A stretch of 63,029 nucleotides of DNA from Shimia gijangensis (GTDB lineage Bacteria; Pseudomonadota; Alphaproteobacteria; Rhodobacterales; Rhodobacteraceae): the NCBI RefSeq assembly GCF_900142085.1, contig NZ_FQZQ01000023.1:1-63029 (forward strand), written 5' to 3'. Each line of letters opens with the position of its first letter. The stretch's first letter is position 1. This document shows positions 42,858-51,696 of the stretch, piece by piece. The translations under genes were made by a program, and so were the position numbers. The notes under the pieces were generated by a model that did not search any database, was not told the origin of the DNA, and saw only the letters and a list, made by a program, of their open reading frames with translations.

Positions 42858-44369
42858 ATGTCCATAATTGAATCGATCAAAGCCGACCTTGCCCGAGTTT
42901 CCGAAAGCCTCAGTGCCTTGGCACAAGACGTTGTTGAATCATCCGGGGCGGATGGAATGATCTCGGCTTCGAGTTCGGCAGTTTTGGCTGGAGGCGTCAT
43001 TGCGGTAGCCGTCGTGTTGGTCCTGCTTCACGTACTCTTTCGCAGGTCACCGCAACAGATGCCCAATATGCCTTTGCATCTGCAGACCCGCGGCCCACGG
43101 TGGATGGGCTATGTGGTGGCCATCATATTCTTCGGGTTCTTGGGCAGTTGGGCATGGTACGCACCGCTGTCCAGTGCCGCAGTCGCACCTGGTGTTGTAA
43201 GTCCAGACGGATCGCGCAAAACGGTGCAGCATCTGGAAGGTGGGATCATCCGCCGTATTCATGTTCGCGAAGGCCAGCATGTAACCGCCGGATCGACACT
43301 CATTACACTGGAAGACGTCCGTGCACTTGCGCGTCTGGACGAATTGCGCGAGCGCATGATTTTTTTGCTCGCGACAGAGAGCAGATTTCTGGCCGAACTG
43401 GACGAGCTTGAAGCCGTCGTGTTTGCCATTCCTGATGACCTGCAGCAGGCAGCGGCGGCGCAGGTCGAGATTGCACAACGCGGACAACAACAGTTGTTCG
43501 AAAGTCGGCGCGAAATGCGCTCTGCGCGGGTACGAATTTTAGCCAAACGGATTGACCAGCTTAACGAAGAAATCACAGGTCTAAACGAAGTGATCGAAGC
43601 GCAAGATCAGCAACTTGCCCTGGTCGCGCAAGAGCTTGAAGCGACTAAACAGCTTTATGAGCAAGGTCTACAACGCTTGTCGCCATATCTGGCACTGCAA
43701 AGGCAAGAGGCCGACCTCAAGGCCGAGCGCGCATCGAACCGCGCAGCGATTGCGCGGATCGGGCAGCAAATTGGTGAAACGGAACTCCAGTTGTCGGCAA
43801 TTGGCCTGCAGTCGCGCGAAGAAGCCATTGAGGAACTTAGCCGTGTCCGCTCAGAGCTGGCGACGATCCGGTCGCAGATACCGGAACGGTCCGATGCCTT
43901 ACTGCGCACAACAGTCACGGCACCGATTGCTGGACAGGTCCTGAGTATTCAGGTGACCACTGAAGCGGGCGGCATTTTACGTCCCGGAGGGGATATTCTG
44001 GATATCGTGCCTGATGACGCGGCATTGATCATCGACGCGCGAGTGCGTCCGCAAGATATAGACAAGGTCTATGCGGGGATGTCTGCGCAGGTCATTCTGA
44101 CCGCCTATGCGCAACGGAATTTGCCACGAATTTTCGGCAGCGTGCAAAGCGTATCGGCTGACCGGTTCGTAGACGAACGTACCGGCGAGCCCTATTTCTT
44201 GGCGAAGATCTTTGTTGACAACCAAGATGTCGATGCGCTTGGGCAGAGTATCGAATTGATGGCCGGGATGCCCGCCGATGTAATGATCTTAACGGGCGAG
44301 GGGACGTTTTTCGACTTTATTTTCAAACCGTTCAGCGATTCTATTCGTGCTAGTTTCAGAGAAGACTAG
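42858..44369 (+). CDS. HlyD-family type I secretion periplasmic adaptor with extra N-terminal membrane segment
   Basis: A 503-residue membrane fusion protein. The classic HlyD part starts with a membrane helix (83-102, YVVAIIFFGFLGSWAW), then the lipoyl-like motif VQHLEGGIIRRIHVREGQHV, a long coiled coil (about 160-345), and the second barrel half with TAPIAGQVLSIQVTTEAGGILRPGG shortened to its key core TAPIAGQV. Unusually, about 75 residues precede this, with another hydrophobic helix (41-62) and an acidic amphipathic start. GGAG before ATG 42858 and the 5-bp gap to the ABC gene support the long form. ATG 43059 would give a normal-length protein. Confidence 0.92.
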   Translation: MSIIESIKADLARVSESLSALAQDVVESSGADGMISASSSAVLAGGVIAVAVVLVLLHVLFRRSPQQMPNMPLHLQTRGPRWMGYVVAIIFFGFLGSWAWYAPLSSAAVAPGVVSPDGSRKTVQHLEGGIIRRIHVREGQHVTAGSTLITLEDVRALARLDELRERMIFLLATESRFLAELDELEAVVFAIPDDLQQAAAAQVEIAQRGQQQLFESRREMRSARVRILAKRIDQLNEEITGLNEVIEAQDQQLALVAQELEATKQLYEQGLQRLSPYLALQRQEADLKAERASNRAAIARIGQQIGETELQLSAIGLQSREEAIEELSRVRSELATIRSQIPERSDALLRTTVTAPIAGQVLSIQVTTEAGGILRPGGDILDIVPDDAALIIDARVRPQDIDKVYAGMSAQVILTAYAQRNLPRIFGSVQSVSADRFVDERTGEPYFLAKIFVDNQDVDALGQSIELMAGMPADVMILTGEGTFFDFIFKPFSDSIRASFRED

Positions 44370-44527
44370 GTTAGGGACCCTGTCGGCTCCCCGACCCAAA
44401 GCTGCCGCTCGAAATCGACAAACACGTTGCATTACAGCATACTCAGCCGCGACCGGCGACACTTGCTTAGTATCGGTTAAGGTCCGAGACAAGCGATTGG
44501 CCGGAAGGGACGCCCATCCGTTTGCAG

Positions 44528-45345
44528 GGCGCTGTCAGAAGAAAACTTGTTGAGGCGGGCAGGGAGAGTAATTAGCGTCGCTGGATGACAAAACGCAGCC
44601 CCTTTCGCTACTTCAAGACGAGCCCTGAGATCATCTGCCTAGCGGTCATGATGTATGTTCGATTCCCGCTTTCGCTTCGGAACGTTGAGGACCTTCTGCA
44701 CGAACGCGGCATCGACATCAGCCACGAAACGGTTCGGTTTTGGTGGAACAGATTTGGCCCGCTGTTTGCCGCAGAGATCCGCAAGAAAAGGGTCAGCCAG
44801 ATGCGCGCATATTCAAATTGGCAGTGGCACTTGGACGAGGTGTTCGTGAAGATCAACGGCGAGATGCACTATCTTTGGCGGGCTGTAGATCACGAAGGGG
44901 AGGTCCTGGAAAGCTTTGTCACAAAGCGCCGGGATCGCAAGGCAGCATTGAAATTCCTCAGGAAAACCATGAAACGCCATGGTCGCCCGCATATCTTCGT
45001 CACCGACAAACTACGGTCCTACGGCGCGGCGATGAAGGAGATCGGCATCGCTGATCGGCAAGAAACTGGCCGCTGGCAAAACAACAGGGCTGAGAATTCA
45101 CACCAGCCATTTCGAAGGCGAGAACGGGCTATGCTTCGCTTTAGCCGGGTGCGTACTTTACAGAAATTCGTCGCCGTCCATGCCTCAGTCCACAACCATT
45201 TCAACGCGGAGCGCCACCTCTACAGCCGATCATTTTTCAAGCTGAACCGCGCCGCTGCTCTTACCGAGTGGCGCGGTCTCTTCGCAGCCTAACAGATTGA
45301 GATTGCTAAAGAACAGAGACTGGTTCGCATTTGTCTGACACCACC
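44528..45345 (+). mobile_element. IS6-family insertion sequence, copy C (818 bp)
   Basis: Left end GGCGCTGTCAGA, right end (reverse) GGTGGTGTCAGA; same length and orientation as copies A and B but more divergent in sequence. It lies between the exporter operon and a GMC oxidoreductase gene whose last codons it replaces. The flanks GTTTGCAG and TCTCAGCG do not match. Confidence 0.88.
44585..45292 (+). CDS. IS6-family transposase (copy C)
   Basis: A 235-residue transposase with intact DDE residues (WHLDEVFVKING, FVTDKLRSYGAAMKEIG, NRAENSHQPFRRRERAM). It differs from A and B at many positions, for instance KTMKRHGRPHIF and VHNHFNAERHLYSRSFF, so it entered separately or diverged long ago. Intact and probably functional. 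Confidence 0.95.
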   Translation: MTKRSPFRYFKTSPEIICLAVMMYVRFPLSLRNVEDLLHERGIDISHETVRFWWNRFGPLFAAEIRKKRVSQMRAYSNWQWHLDEVFVKINGEMHYLWRAVDHEGEVLESFVTKRRDRKAALKFLRKTMKRHGRPHIFVTDKLRSYGAAMKEIGIADRQETGRWQNNRAENSHQPFRRRERAMLRFSRVRTLQKFVAVHASVHNHFNAERHLYSRSFFKLNRAAALTEWRGLFAA

Positions 45346-46927
45346 TCTCAGCGGCTTTTTCTGCAATGACAATCGTGGCGGCATGCGTGTTTGCCGAAGT
45401 GACGTTAGGCATGATCGACGCATCGACAACCCGAATATTGCGTAACCCATGCACGCGCAACTCCGGGTCGACAACTGCCAGCGGATCGCGTGTCGGACCC
45501 ATTTTGCAAGAGCCAACCAAATGATGGCTGAACGATGCGCATTTGCGAATCCAGGCCTCAATTTCCGCGTCTTCGGTGACGGTCGCACCGGGCACCAGCT
45601 CGCGGTCCAAAAGCGCGTCGAATTCCTGCTGCGCCACAACGTTGCGGATGGTTGCAATCGCCTGTTTGTAGATTTCAACGTCCTGCGCATCTTGAAGATA
45701 GTTAAACCGAAACCTCGGCTGCGCGTTGATATCCGTGGAGGCAATGTGAACCTGCCCACGGCTTTGGCAACCGACCAGTTCGACATAGACCTGAAACCCA
45801 TGTTGATCGACCGCGCCTGTTGTCCCGGCAAGTGCAAGGGGCAGAAAGGTCAATTGATAGTCGGGGCGGTCGGCATCAGGGTGGCTTTTCAAAAAGGCCC
45901 CGGCCTCAAAATGCGTCGTGGCGGCTGGCCCTCTGCGGTTCAGCAGCCACCGCGCCCCTGCAATCAATTTGCCGATGCCGCGCGTGGCGTTCAGGATTGA
46001 AACCGGTTTGGAACAGGTGAACGTCATCGCAATCGTTGGGTGCGTGTGAAAGTTCTGGCCAACACCCGGTAGGGCGTGAACCAACGGAATACCGACATCT
46101 TCGAGGACTTCAGGGGCACCGATACCCGACAGTTCCAACAGTTGCGGGCTGGCGATGCTGCCCGCGGCCAAGATGATTTCGCGACGGGCAATAAAACGGT
46201 GGTCGCACCCTTTGTGCGTTGTCCGGACAGATATCGCCGTTTTGCCGTCGAATTCGATCTTCTGAACCGTGTGCTCCGGCAGGATGGTCAGGTTCTTTCG
46301 GGTTCTTATCGGATGGATATAGCCCTGATAGACATCGCCCCGCCGCCCGTTTCGCGTGTTGCGATGCAGGGCACAAAACCCTTCCTGATCGCCAGAATTT
46401 GGGTTTGGATTGATCCGGTAGCCGGCGGTTTTTGCCGCTTTTAGAAAAGCATCCGACAGCGGTTGATTCTCGGGTTTGCCCCGTGTGACCGGAATTGGTC
46501 CGTCATGCCCCATTGCAGAATCCGAGCGATCCTCAAAAGCTTCGATCCGGCGGAATAGTGGTTCCAGATCGCCATATTCCCAACCACGGCAGCCAGACGC
46601 TTTCCAGTCATCAAAATCCAATGGATTGCCACGCGCCCAGACCTGCCCGTTGATAGCCGATGATCCGCCGACGATCCGGCCCATCTTGTATGGCAGAGTT
46701 TTGTCAGCGGCATGGGGTTCGGGGTCGGCCACATAAGGCCAGTGAAAGGCCCCTTTGTCGTAAAGTGCGCCGAGGGCGGCAGGCATATGGATAAGTAACC
46801 CGCGATGATGGGGGCCTGCCTCAAGCACGATCACCGAAACATCAGGATCTTCGGTCAATCTTGCAGCCAACACGCATCCGGCGGTACCCCCGCCGATAAT
46901 TACGTAATCTGCCGTCTTGACGCGCAT
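45346..46927 (-). CDS. GMC-family FAD oxidoreductase (choline dehydrogenase-like), extreme C-terminus replaced by IS
   Basis: A flavin-dependent alcohol oxidoreductase of about 527 native residues. It has the FAD loop YVIIGGGTAGCVLAARL near residue 8, signature GRIVGGSSAINGQVWARG, the second GMC signature GSIASPQLLELSGIG, and the catalytic region ASFSHHLVGSCKMG followed by VVDASIMPNVTSANTHAAT. The last helix (IVIAEKAAE) is present, then the frame enters IS copy C and gains about 38 foreign codons to a stop at 45230. Activity may be retained. ATG 46927 is chosen. The TPP enzyme gene lies 70 bp upstream in the same direction, so they may form an operon. Confidence 0.88.
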
Positions 46928-46997
46928 GCTGTCCACTGCCCCAGAACCCGTGCTGCCGCATTGAAAAAATGGCGGCAGCACTTTGTTCAAAATGTTG

Positions 46998-48671
46998 TCA
47001 GACCTGAACGTGAGGTCCAACACCTTCGGGCAGATCCTTGGCCATACGCAGTTCTTCCTTGGTGATGATCTGCAGCAGAACCGGAATACCCTGATCTGCT
47101 TTTTCGATGGCCCGTTTGTAGGCGGGGATCAGATCGGCGGGATCAGTGATGGTTTCGGCGTAACCCCCAAAAGCTTCGGCCATCGCGGCATAGTCACCAC
47201 CCAATGCTTCGATCTGATATTTTTCAGATGCGTTGGGGTGATGCTTGGTATATCCGCCCATGATCGAGTTCTTGAGAATGATGGTGATTGTCCCCAGCTT
47301 CAGGCGCACGGCGGTTTCAAAATCCATGCCCGTCATGCCGATGGCTGCATCGCCCATGACATGAACGCAGGTCCAGTCAGGTTTGGCCAGTTTGGCCCCC
47401 TGCATCAGGCCAAGGCTCATACCCAGCTGAGTGGTCTTACCCCAACCCATATAGCCATGCGGCACGATGGATTCCCAAAACGGCGTGGTCTGGTCGCGCG
47501 GGCTGCCAGCTTCGTGGGTCATCACGGTTTTGCTGCGATCCACGGTGTTCATCAGGTCCCAGACAACGCGATAAGGGCTGATCGGTTGCTCGTCGGAGGT
47601 CAGCATCGGCATCCATTTATCAAGGAATGCCTGTTTCTCGGCGGCAACGGTTTCGATCACCTCAGGGCGATCAACGCCTTTGCCGTCTGTCTTGGCCTTC
47701 ACGGCCTCAACCAGTGCGGCGATTGACGGTTTGGCATCACCAATGACGCCCAGATCAATCGGGTAATCCTTGGAGATATCGCCTTCCCAGTTGGTCAGCT
47801 GCACAAAGGTGCGGTTCGCCTTGGGGAAGGGTGTGATGTAATCCGAGGTGGTAAAGCTGGTGCCAAGCCCGATGTAAACATCCGCGCGTTCCAGCGCCCG
47901 GTTCACCCCATCGGGGCGCGCGCCACCAGCACAACCCACTGACAACGGGTGGTCTTCGGGGAAGCAGCTTTTGCCGTTCAAGGTCGAAATCACCGGAGTG
48001 TCGGTCAGTTCAGCCAAGGCGACCAGCTCGTCCCAGGCTTCGGCATAGAGAATGCCCTGACCGGCAATGATCACCGGATTTTTTGCCGCCAGCAGGATAT
48101 CGGCCATCTCAGAGATATCAGCGGGGTCAGCATGCGGAGCCGAGCGGCGCTGAACTTTATAGCTGTCCAGCAGCGCCGGATCGACTTCTTCGGTGAAGAT
48201 ATCGATCGGAATTTCCAGGGTCACCGGACCGGGGCGGCCGTTCTTCATCATCGCAAAGGCGTTTTGCATCATCTGCGGGATGCGGTCGGCCTGAAGCACC
48301 ATCTCGCACCACTTATTGACGAGCTGCATATTGCGCGCGCCATTAAAATTAGGAGCAATCCCCTGATCGGCGCGGGCATAGCCGCCAGGCATATGCAAGA
48401 CTGGCACGTTGTCGGCATAACATTGTGCAACAGCACCCACGGCGTTTTCCGAACCCGGACCATACTGAACCGTTGTGCAACACACCTTTCGACCACCATG
48501 CATCCGTGTGTAGCCATCAGCAATATGCAACGAGTGTCGTTCCTGGCGCACGATCAACGGCACAATGCCGATTTTGGCCCCGCTGTCGATAATGTCACTA
48601 TGTGGAAAGGCCGGAATGTACTCTACGCCTTCTTTTTTCAGGATACCAGCGATCAGGTCTGCACCAATCAT
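46998..48671 (-). CDS. thiamine pyrophosphate-dependent enzyme, acetolactate synthase-like
   Basis: A 557-residue ThDP enzyme with the three domains of the acetolactate synthase/decarboxylase superfamily. The PYR domain has the conserved Glu in IVRQERHSLHIADGYTRM. The middle domain has AKNPVIIAGQGILYAEAWDEL. The PP domain has the cofactor motif VMGDAAIGMTGMDFETAVR ending in ILKNS, with Asn replacing the usual Asn-Asn pair (N then S). Exact substrate unknown: glyoxylate carboligase-, sulfopyruvate- or oxalyl-CoA-like activities are all possible. ATG 48671 follows CGGAGTCG. Paired with a GMC oxidoreductase, it suggests a small catabolic module within the accessory region. Confidence 0.83.
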   Translation of the reverse strand: MIGADLIAGILKKEGVEYIPAFPHSDIIDSGAKIGIVPLIVRQERHSLHIADGYTRMHGGRKVCCTTVQYGPGSENAVGAVAQCYADNVPVLHMPGGYARADQGIAPNFNGARNMQLVNKWCEMVLQADRIPQMMQNAFAMMKNGRPGPVTLEIPIDIFTEEVDPALLDSYKVQRRSAPHADPADISEMADILLAAKNPVIIAGQGILYAEAWDELVALAELTDTPVISTLNGKSCFPEDHPLSVGCAGGARPDGVNRALERADVYIGLGTSFTTSDYITPFPKANRTFVQLTNWEGDISKDYPIDLGVIGDAKPSIAALVEAVKAKTDGKGVDRPEVIETVAAEKQAFLDKWMPMLTSDEQPISPYRVVWDLMNTVDRSKTVMTHEAGSPRDQTTPFWESIVPHGYMGWGKTTQLGMSLGLMQGAKLAKPDWTCVHVMGDAAIGMTGMDFETAVRLKLGTITIILKNSIMGGYTKHHPNASEKYQIEALGGDYAAMAEAFGGYAETITDPADLIPAYKRAIEKADQGIPVLLQIITKEELRMAKDLPEGVGPHVQV

Positions 48672-48771
48672 TTTCGACTCCGTTTTATCGCCCGAAATTG
48701 GACTGTATTCGGAACATCCTGTCGTGAATCTCAAACTCACCTGTGTTTGTTTTAGCAAAAAATGTATCTTT

Positions 48772-48981
48772 TTTCGACAAAGTTTTTGTGAAAGTAGACG
48801 ACGTCCGGCATTAATTCTGGCGAGCTGTGGATTATGAATGTGAAGTTTGCAAAAATTTATTTCCGTTCACGCGCTCATTCTCAACCACGTCAATCAGGAA
48901 CGCGGTCTTTCAAAAAGATGCCATTTCAAGCTGAACTGCATCGCTGCCCTCGCCGAGTGGTGCGGGCTTTGCGCCGCTTAA
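48772..48981 (+). pseudogene. decayed IS6-family transposase remnant
   Basis: The residues VFVKVDDVRH, a stop, then FWRAVDYECEV correspond to the catalytic centre of the intact copies. They are followed directly by LQKF-(I/V)-SVHA, NQERGLSKRCHFKLN and AALAEWCGLCAA, the C-terminus. About 90 codons between them are deleted and a stop lies inside. It is an old fourth copy and marks the right boundary of the accessory region. No IS ends were found around it. Confidence 0.88.
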
Positions 48982-49001
48982 CGGGCCTGCCCGAAATAAG
49001 A

Positions 49002-49036
49002 GGCGCCGGTGTTTCCACCGGCGCCAGCCTTTTTCC
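49002..49036 (+). terminator. strong rho-independent terminator without an obvious gene
   Basis: GGCGCCGGTG (49002-49011) and CACCGGCGCC (49016-49025) form a perfect 10-bp stem with loop TTTC, followed by AGCCTTTTT. The only upstream plus-strand sequence is the decayed transposase, so it probably belonged to a gene that the insertions removed. Confidence 0.8.
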
Positions 49037-49082
49037 GTGAGTGGTTCCGATCTGGCCAAGGCCAGAACCAGACCGGTTTATG

Positions 49083-49123
49083 GGCTTTGCAAGGAGGGAG
49101 AGGGACAGTCTTGCTGCAAAGCC
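49083..49123 (+). repeat. stem-loop in the 5' region of the YihY-type gene
   Basis: GGCTTTGCA (49083-49091) and TGCAAAGCC (49115-49123) pair perfectly around a 23-nt purine-rich loop containing AGGAGGGAGAGGG. It lies 150 bp ahead of the membrane protein gene. It may be a leader RNA structure; the rest of 48982-49272 shows nothing else I can name. Confidence 0.45.
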
Positions 49124-49272
49124 AGGAAGCACGATCAGTTGCGCTCCTTACAAAAGACAAATGGGAAGAGGATTGGTTCGCCTCATGCCAGAGTGGGACA
49201 AAAATTTGCGAAATTGTGCCAATCGGTGCGGCCTTCTTGCAGGCATGGCCATGACATGGGATAGCTTTGAGG

Positions 49273-50145
49273 ATGAAGATATTTTGGCTAGCTTTTCGCG
49301 ACGCATTATTGCGCTTTTCCACCAAGGGGGGCTTTGTGCGCGCCAGTCACGTCGCCTTGTCGATGATGCTGGCAATCTTTCCCTTCTGTATTCTGGTTCT
49401 GTCGGTCGCAGGCATGTTGTCTTCAGCGGGGCTTTCGGCCTCAGATGCCGAATTGGGGGATTTGCTGGATGTGGTGTTTGGGTCTTGGCCGGACGCCATT
49501 GCAGAACCGATCGAAAACGAAGTGCGCGCAGTGATGGAAACCAGTGGCGGCTCAACGCTGACCCTTGGCGCTTTGTTGACGATCCTGTTTGCCTCAAACG
49601 GATTTGAGGCCGTGCGTTTCGCCATCAGTGCAGCCTATCATGACCGTGATGATCCCCGCCCGATTTGGAAACAACGTCTTTTGGCAATGAGCTTTGCAGT
49701 TTGCGGTGCCATTCTGGTGACATTGGCCGGGGTGTTCACCGTGGTGATCCCGATCTATGTGCGCTTTGTTGCAGACGTCGCACCGATCCTGCATCTTGAA
49801 TCTCTGGCAGGTGATTTTCTGGGTAATGCAGTGACGGCCGGCGTTTTGATTTTTGCATTAGCCGCCTGCCATAAATGGTTACCAGGTGTCCAAAGACCAT
49901 TTCGGGCTTTGTGGCCGGGGATTATTCTTACCCTCGTTCTATGGGGTATTTGCGCGTACGGGTTTGAATTCTATATCATGACCTTTTCCACGTATTCCGT
50001 GACGTATGCAGGTCTTGCCGGAGTTATGTCAGCCTTGGTGTTCATGTATTTGATGGCCGCTATTTTTGTTCTCGGTGCCGAGTACAATGCCAGCCTTGGC
50101 GCTATGGCCAAAACACGGCGCAACGGGACATCTGGCTCAGAGTAG
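49273..50145 (+). CDS. YihY/BrkB family inner-membrane protein
   Basis: A 290-residue polytopic protein of the YihY (UPF0761/BrkB) family with six membrane helices. Conserved features are RASHVALSMMLAIFPF in the first helix, the LILFASNGFEAVRFA-like segment (here TILFASNGFEAVRFAISAAY), LWPGIILTLVLWGICAYGFEFY, and YAGLAGVMSALVFMYLMAAIFVLGAEYNA at the end, the family hallmark. Function unresolved; once mistaken for RNase BN. ATG 49273 is chosen over an in-frame TTG at 49267. The last 9 bp overlap the convergent cls gene. Confidence 0.9.
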   Translation: MKIFWLAFRDALLRFSTKGGFVRASHVALSMMLAIFPFCILVLSVAGMLSSAGLSASDAELGDLLDVVFGSWPDAIAEPIENEVRAVMETSGGSTLTLGALLTILFASNGFEAVRFAISAAYHDRDDPRPIWKQRLLAMSFAVCGAILVTLAGVFTVVIPIYVRFVADVAPILHLESLAGDFLGNAVTAGVLIFALAACHKWLPGVQRPFRALWPGIILTLVLWGICAYGFEFYIMTFSTYSVTYAGLAGVMSALVFMYLMAAIFVLGAEYNASLGAMAKTRRNGTSGSE

Positions 50146-51549
50146 AGGCTGAAACAAGCGTGCACAGGGTGCCCCCAAACGGATCCACAGCGGTTGATCG
50201 CTTAGATTGTCTTCCAGCAGATGCGACTGCGCAAAGTCGGCCTGCAGCATGGTTGCAACATCCCGTGCCGCCTCGGAGTCAAACATCATCGTTGTTGTTT
50301 CAAAGTTCAGTCGGCAAGAGCGCGCATCAAGGTTGAAAGTGCCAACAGACGCGACGGTTTCATCGACCAGCAAAACCTTTTGATGCATGAAACCCTGATC
50401 GTACCGCCAGAACTGAACACCCGCGGTGCGCAATTCATCAAAGTAATCAAACGCCGCCAGATAGGTGGCCCAGTGGTCGGCAGAGTCGGGCATCAGGATA
50501 CGTACATCCAGTCCTTTGAGAGCGGCTACCTTGAGCGCTGTATTAATATCCGAATCCGGTACAAAATATGGTGACGCGATCCAGATCCGTTCCTGTGCCG
50601 CCCGGATGGCTGCACAAAAATAAAGGTTGCCGGTTTCCATCTCATCAGCGGGCCCCGAGGCCAACAGCAGCGCATCAATGTTTTGCGACGCGCGCCCGGA
50701 TTTCCAGTTCAGATCATCCAAAAGGTTTTCTTCAGTCGCCCAATGCCAGTCTTCACAAAAAACCAATTGTAATTGCGACACAATCGGCCCGTGCATCTGA
50801 CAATGTGTGTCCCGCCAATGGCCGAGCTTTGCATCCCGGCCAAGGTATTCATCACCAATATTATGCCCACCAGAAAACCCAAGCACTCCATCCACGATGA
50901 CGGTCTTACGATGGTTTCGAAAATTGATCTGGAGACGGTTTGTCGGCCCTCGCAGGGCGTTGGAATCCAGTATTTTGACCCCAGCATCTGTTAACTCGCG
51001 AATGTAGCGATTGGGCAGGCGCGAGCTGCCGACAGAATCATATAGAACGCGAACGGTTATGCCGCGTGCAGCAGTCTCGATCAGAAGATCGCGAAACGCA
51101 CGCCCCAGGGTATCGTCGCGAATGATGTAGAACTGGACCAGCACATAGGATTCTGCCCCGGCTATGGCTTCAAAGATCGCATCAAAAGTCTCATCGCCAT
51201 CCACCAGCATCTCAACCGAATTACCGGAAAGCACAGGCGCCGCCGCCAGCGCTTCAAAAACCGGATAGCCGACATTGTGTGCATCACCTGCCGGAGGGTA
51301 ATCCCGCCGGGCATCCGCCATTCCGTCAAGCACCCGAATGGATTTTTGCCGTGCGATGACGTATCCACTAATGCGTTTGTGACCCAGAAAAAGATAACTG
51401 ATGATCGCCAGATAGGGGGCGGCCAAGAGAAAAACCACCCAAGCGACCGAACCCTGAGGCGTGCGGGAATTGACCACGGCACGATAGGCAAAATAGATTG
51501 CCAGCCCTTCAAGAAAGAGCAGGAAAATCACTGAAATACTTGTGAACAC
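50137..51549 (-). CDS. cls: cardiolipin synthase (phospholipase D superfamily)
   Basis: Condenses two phosphatidylglycerol molecules to cardiolipin at the inner membrane. 470 residues. Two N-terminal membrane helices (about 5-24 and 34-55), then two PLD domains with HKD motifs HRKTVIVD at 213-220 (followed by GGHN) and HQKVLLVD at 389-396 (followed by GTFN). This is the bacterial ClsA-type architecture. The start codon is GTG at 51549. It diverges from the acyl-CoA ligase gene across about 150 bp. Confidence 0.93.
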   Translation of the reverse strand: MFTSISVIFLLFLEGLAIYFAYRAVVNSRTPQGSVAWVVFLLAAPYLAIISYLFLGHKRISGYVIARQKSIRVLDGMADARRDYPPAGDAHNVGYPVFEALAAAPVLSGNSVEMLVDGDETFDAIFEAIAGAESYVLVQFYIIRDDTLGRAFRDLLIETAARGITVRVLYDSVGSSRLPNRYIRELTDAGVKILDSNALRGPTNRLQINFRNHRKTVIVDGVLGFSGGHNIGDEYLGRDAKLGHWRDTHCQMHGPIVSQLQLVFCEDWHWATEENLLDDLNWKSGRASQNIDALLLASGPADEMETGNLYFCAAIRAAQERIWIASPYFVPDSDINTALKVAALKGLDVRILMPDSADHWATYLAAFDYFDELRTAGVQFWRYDQGFMHQKVLLVDETVASVGTFNLDARSCRLNFETTTMMFDSEAARDVATMLQADFAQSHLLEDNLSDQPLWIRLGAPCARLFQPLL

Positions 51550-51696
51550 GCCGCTGCTCCTTTGCGCCTTTGGCGTTGCCTCATTCGGATGGTAGCCTGA
51601 CAGGCCGCAAGGTCAAAGCCCTGCTTTCTGGTTTGGCGTTGCGTCAGCGAGAAGGTTCGATATTCTTCGATCAATTCGGCTGCCGGGGAGAAGGCC

